Positions 5,379-10,195 of a stretch of 10,195 nt of DNA are shown here, piece by piece. Position numbers and translations under genes: made by a program. Position 1 is the first letter of the stretch, and the number at the start of each line of letters is the position of its first letter. The stretch comes from an uncultured Caulobacteraceae bacterium. Lineage in GTDB: Bacteria; Pseudomonadota; Alphaproteobacteria; Caulobacterales; Caulobacteraceae. Location of the stretch: the NCBI GenBank assembly GCA_946480495.1, contig CAMLKO010000025.1:1-10195 (forward strand), given 5' to 3'. Under the pieces are notes generated by a model. It saw nothing but the letters and a program-made list of their open reading frames with translations. It made no database searches and was not told where the DNA came from.

Positions 5379-8328
5379 CAGCCCCTTCGGGGCAGCTCCC
5401 CCAGGGGGGGAGCATCCGGGGCCGCGTTGGTTCTCGATCCCGGCGCACCGGCCGTTCGTCGAGGACCTGGCTGTGGGCCTCCTGCAGGCGCTGAGCGCGG
5501 ATCCCGAAACCCTTGCCGACGCCGTCGTTCTGACGCCCACCCGCCGCGGCGCGCGCGCGCTGGCCGAAGCCTTCGTGAAGGCCAACGGCGGCAAGGCCGT
5601 GCTGCTGCCGCAGATCCGCGCGCTCGGCGACCTCGACGAGGGCGAGCCGCCGTTCGAGCCGGGCGACGTGGCGCTCGACCTGCCGCCCGCGATCACGCCG
5701 TCGCGGCGCCGGTTCGAGCTCGCCCGGCTGGTCGCCGACAACGACGAGCGCATCGGCCGCCGGCTCGACGCGGTCGGGGCGCTGGAGATGGCCGACGCGC
5801 TGGGCGGCTTCCTCGACAGCTGCCAGATCGAGGAGGTCGATGCGCTGTCTCGCCTGCCGCACCTCGTCGACGGCGAGATGGCCAAGCACTTCGAACAGTC
5901 CGCCGGCGTGCTGCGGATCGCACTGGAAGAATGGCCGAGGCGCCTCGCCGAGCTTGGCCTGATCGACGTGTCGGAACGCCGCGTCGCGCTGCTGCGGGGT
6001 CTCGCGGCGAAATGGCGCGCGGACCCGCCGGCGCACCCGCTGGTCGCCGCCGGCTCGACGGGTACAGCGCCGGCCACCGCTGACCTGCTCGCCGTGATCG
6101 CCTCGGCCCCGCAAGGCGCCGTCGTCCTGCCCGGCCTCGACGAAGGCCTCGCCGACGACGCCTGGGCCCAGGTCGGCGAGCAGCATCCGCAGGGCGCCAT
6201 GAAGCGCCTGCTCGAACGCGCGGGCGTCGATCGCTCGCAGGTCCGCGCCTGGCTCTCCGACGCCGACGTGCGCGGCCGCTGGCGCCGGCGGGTGATCAAC
6301 GAGGCGCTGCGCCCCGCCGAGGCGACCAAGGACTGGCGCGAGGTGATCGGCCGCCTGCGCGACGAAAACCCCGACGCCCTCCAGCACGGCCTCGACGGCC
6401 TGACCGTCACCGCCGCCCGCAACGAGGAAGAGGCCGCCGCCGTCTGCGCCCTCCTGCTGCGCGAGACGCTGGAGACGCCCGACAAGACCGCCGCCCTTGT
6501 CACCCCCGACCGAGCGCTCGCCCGCCGCGTCGCCGCCCGGCTCTCGCGCTGGGGCATCGTCCCCGACTCGTCGGCGGGCGCGCCGCTCGCGGGCTTTCCC
6601 GTCGGAACGCTGGTGTCGCTGGTCGCAAAGATCGCCGCCGACCCGCTCGATCCGGTCACCCTGCTGGCGACCCTCAAGCATCCGCTGAGCCGCCTCGGCG
6701 ACGAGGCCTCCCGCCGACGCCTCGAATACAAGGGCCTGCGAGGCCCCCGCGCGCGAAACTGGGAGGCCCTGTTCGCGCGGCTGGAAGACTTGAGCCTCGC
6801 GACCGAACTGCAAGCCGTCCTCGCGCCCATCGCCGACGCCTTCAGTCCAACCGCCGATGTGTCGAAGGCGGCCGAAACGCTTGTCCGCACCGTCGAAGCG
6901 GTCGCCGGTCAACGCGCTTGGGCGGGCCCCGACGGCGAGGCGGCCGCGCAGCTGCTGGCCGGACTGATCTCCGAAGCCGAAGAGCTGCCGCCCGTCACAC
7001 CCACCCAGTTCGCCGAGCTGATCGCTGCCCTGCTGGCCTCCGAGACCGTCCGCACCGGCGGCGCGACCCATCCGCGCCTGCGCATCCTGGGCGCCATCGA
7101 GGCCCGCCTCGTCCGCGCCGACCGGCTGATCCTGGCAGGCCTCGAAGACGGCGTCTGGCCGCCGGCCGCGCCCGTCGATCCCTTCCTGTCGCGGCCGATG
7201 CGCGAGAAGCTCGGGCTTCCCCCGCCGGAACGCCGTCTTGGCCTCACCGCCCACGACTTCGCCCAGGCCGCCTGCGCGCCCGAGGTCTTCCTCATCCATT
7301 CCGAGCGCCGCGACAACGCGCCCGCCGTCGAGTCCCGCTGGCTGTGGCGGCTGAAGACCCTGGCCAAGGGCGCGGGCGTGGAGCTGCCCACGCGGCCCGA
7401 ACTCCTCGACTGGGCCCGCGCGCTGGATGCGCCCATCGAGCCCGCGCCCGCCTATCTGCGCACGGCCCCTCGCCCGCGCCCCACGCCGCCGCTGGAGGTG
7501 CGCCCGCGCAAGCTGCCCGTCACCGGCATCGAGCGCTGGGTGCGCGATCCCTACGCCGTCTACGCCCGCTACATCCTGCGCCTGCGCCCCCTCGAACGCC
7601 CCGACGAGCCCATCGAGGCCCGCGCGCGCGGAACCGCCGTCCACGCCGCCTTCGAACGCTTCGCCGCCGAGCATCCCGAGCTGCCCGAGGACGCCGAGAC
7701 CCGCTTCGCCGACATCCTCGTCGAGTGCCTGATCGAGGCCGGCATGGACGAGCCCCGCATGGCCCGCGAGCGGGCGCTGGCCGCCAACGTCGCGCCCTGG
7801 GTGCTGGAGTTCGAACGCCGCCGCCGGGCGGGCGCGCGGCTGATCGTCGAGCAGCAGGGCGAACTCACGCTTTCCGCGCCCGGCGGCGACTTCACCGTCA
7901 CCGCCAAGGCCGACCGGATCGAGCTGCGCGAGGCGGCCGCCGACATCCTCGACTTCAAGACCGGCGCGCCGCCGACGAAGAAGCAGGTCGAAAGCGGCCT
8001 CTCGCCCCAGCTCACCCTGACCGCCGCCATCCTGCGCGGCGGCGGGTTCGGCGAAGCGGTCGCGCCCGGCGAGCTCGTCTATGTGCGGGTCAGCGGCGGG
8101 CGCGTTCCCGGCGAGGACAAGATCATCTGCGCTGACGCCGAAAGCCACGCGCTGGCCGAAGCCGCCATCGAGGGCCTGCGGCGGCGGATCGAGCGGTTCG
8201 ACGACCCCTCCACGCCCTACGTGTCGTGGGCCGCGCCGCAGTTCATCCACCAGTTCGAGGGCGACTACGACCACCTGGCGCGGCTGTGGGAATGGCACGT
8301 GATCGGCGAAGGCGAGGCGGAGGCATGA
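5365..8328 (+). CDS. addB: AddB nuclease/helicase-like subunit, alphaproteobacterial type
   Basis: AddB pairs with AddA in the cytosolic complex that unwinds and resects double-strand DNA ends and loads RecA. The 987 residues are normal for the alphaproteobacterial type. The N-terminal half is a degenerate UvrD/Rep-like domain with LTPTRRGARAL at about 56-66 and no Walker A motif. A GLEDGVWPP block follows at 592-600. The C-terminal RecB-type nuclease starts near TGIERWVRDP (720-729) and has H760, D850 in AKADRIEL, D863 and K865 in ILDFKTG, and Q882-L883, a complete PD-(D/E)xK set. The cysteine cluster of Firmicute AddB that holds an iron-sulfur centre is not present. ATG 5365 is the only start in frame before the conserved GPRWFSIPAHRPF (19-31). 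Residues 2-16 come from the palindromic repeat. The end overlaps addA as ATGA. Confidence 0.95.
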   Translation: MASPLSPFGAAPPGGEHPGPRWFSIPAHRPFVEDLAVGLLQALSADPETLADAVVLTPTRRGARALAEAFVKANGGKAVLLPQIRALGDLDEGEPPFEPGDVALDLPPAITPSRRRFELARLVADNDERIGRRLDAVGALEMADALGGFLDSCQIEEVDALSRLPHLVDGEMAKHFEQSAGVLRIALEEWPRRLAELGLIDVSERRVALLRGLAAKWRADPPAHPLVAAGSTGTAPATADLLAVIASAPQGAVVLPGLDEGLADDAWAQVGEQHPQGAMKRLLERAGVDRSQVRAWLSDADVRGRWRRRVINEALRPAEATKDWREVIGRLRDENPDALQHGLDGLTVTAARNEEEAAAVCALLLRETLETPDKTAALVTPDRALARRVAARLSRWGIVPDSSAGAPLAGFPVGTLVSLVAKIAADPLDPVTLLATLKHPLSRLGDEASRRRLEYKGLRGPRARNWEALFARLEDLSLATELQAVLAPIADAFSPTADVSKAAETLVRTVEAVAGQRAWAGPDGEAAAQLLAGLISEAEELPPVTPTQFAELIAALLASETVRTGGATHPRLRILGAIEARLVRADRLILAGLEDGVWPPAAPVDPFLSRPMREKLGLPPPERRLGLTAHDFAQAACAPEVFLIHSERRDNAPAVESRWLWRLKTLAKGAGVELPTRPELLDWARALDAPIEPAPAYLRTAPRPRPTPPLEVRPRKLPVTGIERWVRDPYAVYARYILRLRPLERPDEPIEARARGTAVHAAFERFAAEHPELPEDAETRFADILVECLIEAGMDEPRMARERALAANVAPWVLEFERRRRAGARLIVEQQGELTLSAPGGDFTVTAKADRIELREAAADILDFKTGAPPTKKQVESGLSPQLTLTAAILRGGGFGEAVAPGELVYVRVSGGRVPGEDKIICADAESHALAEAAIEGLRRRIERFDDPSTPYVSWAAPQFIHQFEGDYDHLARLWEWHVIGEGEAEA
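5372..5413 (-). repeat. Palindromic repeat unit B, inverted relative to unit A (addB 5' end)
   Basis: Read on the minus strand this unit follows unit A block by block. There is an 8-bp hairpin GCTCCCCC/GGGGGAGC with a three-base loop (5395-5402 with 5406-5413), a T, then GCCCC-GAA-GGGGC (5381-5393), then AGGGGGC (5372-5378). It is translated on the plus strand as AddB residues 3-16. Units A and B are separated by 11 bases that contain the addB ATG. Confidence 0.75.
8314..8317 (+). promoter_or_regulatory. Shine-Dalgarno GAGG for addA
   Basis: GAGG inside the addB end lies 7 bases before the addA ATG at 8325. A second GGAGG (8319-8323) is too close, with a one-base spacer, to be the main site. 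Confidence 0.45.
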
Positions 8329-10195
8329 ACCCGCAGCTCCTCGCCGCCGACCCATCGGCCTCGGTCTTCGTCACCGCCAACGCGGGCTCGGGCAAGACCT
8401 CGACGCTGGTCGACCGCGTCGCGCGCCTGCTGCTGCGGGGCGCCGCGCCCCAGGCGATCCTGTGCGTGACCTACACCAAGGCCGCCGCCGCCGAGATGCA
8501 GCGGCGGCTGTTCGCCAAGCTGGGCGACTGGGCGGTGATGGAGGACGCCGCGCTGACCGCCGAACTCGCCCGCATCGACGAGGCGCCGGCCGACCTCTCC
8601 GAAGCCCGCGCGCTCTTCGCGCGTGCGCTGGAAACCCCCGGCGGCCTGAAGATCCAGACCATCCACGCCTTCTGCGAAAAGCTGCTGAAGCGCTTCCCCG
8701 TCGAGGCGGGTGTCTCGCCGAACTTCACCGTGCTGGAGGAGTCTGCGGTCCGCGAGGTTTCGGCAGACGCTCGAGACTTCATAGCGACAACCGCCCTTGC
8801 TGACCCGGCCGGCCGGATTGGTCGGGCCTACGCTCACCTTTCTGTCCAACTCGACTTCCACAGCTTCGAGGGCATGTTCGGTACGTTCGAGTCTCGGCGC
8901 GAACAGATTGCCGCGTATGTGGAAGCCTGCGGTGGCGATCCCGAGCCTGACGTTTGGAAGAAGCTCAAATTCAACGCCCCTGCCGAACCTGACGCCCTGC
9001 GGGAGGAGGCCGTCGCAGCCCTCGACCTTCCGGTCTGGCGAGCGGCGGCGCAGGCGCTCTTCGCGAGCGGCAAGTATCTCGATTGCGCGGAGGTGTTGGC
9101 GACGGTTGCGGAAGGTGCTGCCGACTTCGACACGGCGCTGTCGGCCTTCTGCACCAAGGCCGGAGAGCCCGCGACCTGGCCCGACAAGGCGGCCGCCATT
9201 AAGAGCGATCCGGGGCTGCAATCGCGCCTCTACGCCGAGCGCGACAAGCTCGTCGGCGCCCGCGAGCGCTGCCGCGCCGCCGCGGTCGCCCGCGACACGG
9301 TTCACGTCCTGACCCTCGCCTACGCCTATCGCGCCGTCTACGAGGCGGCGAAGGCGCGGACCAACGGGCTCGACTTCGCCGACCTGATCGCGCGCACCCA
9401 CGACCTGCTGACCGTCCGGGCCGACGCCGCCTGGGTGCTCTACAAGCTGGACGGCGGCATCGACCACCTGCTGCTCGACGAGGCGCAGGACACCGCGCCC
9501 GACCAGTGGGACATCCTGCGCGCGCTGACCGCCGAGTTCTTCTCCGGGTCCGGCGCCAACCCGCGCGCGCGCAGCGTCTTCGCGGTCGGCGACGAGAAGC
9601 AGTCGATCTATTCGTTCCAGGGCGCCGCGCCCGAGCGGTTCCTGGCCGAAGCGCGCGAGCAGCAGGCGCTGGTGGAGGGCGCGGGCGGCCTCTTCCGGCA
9701 GGTGCCGCTGGAGACCAGCTACCGCTCCACGCCGCAGGTGCTGAAGTTCGTCGACGAAGTCTTCGCCCCGCCGGAGGTGCTGGCCGCGCTGCGCCCGGAC
9801 GGTCCGCTGCAGGACATCCTCGTCACTCATACGGCCTATCGCGAAGACGCCGGCTGCGTCGACGTCTGGCCGCTGGAGGAGGGCGACAAGCAGGAAGACG
9901 CCGACCCCTGGGCGCCCGTCGACATCGAGCCGCCCGAAAGCGCCAACAAGCGGCTGGCCCGCCGCATCGCCGCGCAGCTCAAGGCGATGATCGAGCGGCG
10001 CGAGGCGGTGGTCGACAAGAAGACCCGCCAGCCCCGCCCCATGACGCCCGGCGACGTCCTGATCCTGGTGCGCCGCCGCAAGGCTCTGTTCCACGAGATC
10101 ATCCGCGCGCTGAAGAAGGCCGGCGTGCCGGTGGGCGGGCAGGACCGGCTGACGCTGTCGGACCACATCGTCTTCAAGGACCTGCTGGCGCTGGC
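8325..10195 (+). CDS. addA: AddA helicase-nuclease subunit, alphaproteobacterial type (3' end missing)
   Basis: AddA is the UvrD-like ATP-dependent helicase of the AddAB double-strand-break resection complex, normally with its own C-terminal nuclease. The visible 623 residues stay open to the window edge and are roughly the first half; the rest of the helicase core and the nuclease lie outside. Helicase motifs in order are Walker A ANAGSGKTS (18-26, K24), VTYTKAAAAEM (48-58), IQTIHAFC (110-117), Walker B LLLDEAQDT (382-390), VGDEKQSIYSFQGA (421-434) and LETSYRST (462-469). ATG 8325 overlaps the addB stop as ATGA. Residues about 140-302 use many A/T-ending codons (23 of the first 66, including ATA, ACA, CGA and TCT), against 1 of the first 66 codons of the gene. 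The reading frame is intact there. Confidence 0.95.
   Translation, partial: MNPQLLAADPSASVFVTANAGSGKTSTLVDRVARLLLRGAAPQAILCVTYTKAAAAEMQRRLFAKLGDWAVMEDAALTAELARIDEAPADLSEARALFARALETPGGLKIQTIHAFCEKLLKRFPVEAGVSPNFTVLEESAVREVSADARDFIATTALADPAGRIGRAYAHLSVQLDFHSFEGMFGTFESRREQIAAYVEACGGDPEPDVWKKLKFNAPAEPDALREEAVAALDLPVWRAAAQALFASGKYLDCAEVLATVAEGAADFDTALSAFCTKAGEPATWPDKAAAIKSDPGLQSRLYAERDKLVGARERCRAAAVARDTVHVLTLAYAYRAVYEAAKARTNGLDFADLIARTHDLLTVRADAAWVLYKLDGGIDHLLLDEAQDTAPDQWDILRALTAEFFSGSGANPRARSVFAVGDEKQSIYSFQGAAPERFLAEAREQQALVEGAGGLFRQVPLETSYRSTPQVLKFVDEVFAPPEVLAALRPDGPLQDILVTHTAYREDAGCVDVWPLEEGDKQEDADPWAPVDIEPPESANKRLARRIAAQLKAMIERREAVVDKKTRQPRPMTPGDVLILVRRRKALFHEIIRALKKAGVPVGGQDRLTLSDHIVFKDLLAL

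Noticed and set aside
5400..5410. G-rich octamers near addB as Chi-like recombination signals
   Set aside because: The G runs are fully explained by the palindromic stems, and no Chi sequence for this organism can be established from the window.
5317..5413. Rho-independent terminator between murU and addB
   Set aside because: The hairpins are strong, but no T run follows any of them and they lie inside coding sequence on both sides. The inverted-unit structure fits a repeat element better.
4519..8355. A 1278-residue open frame on the minus strand
   Set aside because: It lies opposite murU and addB, both of which have clear family motifs. Its translation is rich in Gly, Arg, Ala and Asp without domains, as expected for an antisense frame in very G+C-rich codons with few stops.
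8265..10166. A 633-residue open frame on the minus strand
   Set aside because: It is antisense to addA, whose helicase motifs are intact throughout. The composition is shadow-like and there is no ribosome site or motif.
1..10195. A new defence or mobile multi-gene system
   Set aside because: All genes except the leftmost partial one match known housekeeping or metabolic families. No transposase, integrase, attachment site, phage gene or toxin-antitoxin pair is visible.

Overview
The window is very G+C-rich (hand counts of individual 60-base lines range from 58% to 82%, mostly above 70%). It has the tight, overlapping gene packing, GTG/TTG starts and gene content of an alphaproteobacterium. 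Alphaproteobacterial-type AddB and AddA, a tsaE-amgK-murU cluster and a CoA-dependent MmsA together suggest the Caulobacterales (Caulobacter/Phenylobacterium type). That placement rests on protein style and gene order, not on a search.

Layout: two divergent transcription units share a 97-base intergenic region (2131-2227). Leftward runs mmsA (methylmalonate-semialdehyde dehydrogenase), followed after four bases by a membrane-anchored thioredoxin-fold protein with a CEDC motif that leaves the window at base 1. Rightward is a six-gene run: a glycerolipid-type acyltransferase, tsaE, amgK, murU, addB and addA, the last leaving the window at 10195. Three junctions are minimal stop/start overlaps (GTGA at 3076, ATGA at 4603 and 8325), and amgK starts with TTG inside the end of tsaE. 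There is no room for terminators or internal promoters between them, so co-transcription is likely.

Functions: MmsA serves valine and/or inositol breakdown. The acyltransferase probably acts on lysophospholipid or a related acceptor at the membrane. TsaE powers the tRNA t6A modification complex. AmgK and MurU are consecutive enzymes of the EDTA-independent peptidoglycan recycling bypass, giving MurNAc-1-phosphate and then UDP-MurNAc. AddB and AddA form the helicase-nuclease that resects double-strand breaks for RecA.

The most notable features are not new genes. First, the murU/addB junction is built from two related palindromic repeat units in inverted orientation (5317-5413). They encode the last 12 residues of MurU and residues 2-16 of AddB, contain the murU stop codon, and place the addB start codon in a predicted hairpin loop. 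Second, a block of addA (about 8742-9230) has codon use sharply unlike the sequence on either side, suggesting a recombinant segment between helicase motifs. I see no CRISPR array, tRNA or rRNA, insertion sequence or phage gene, and no convincing wholly new multi-gene system.
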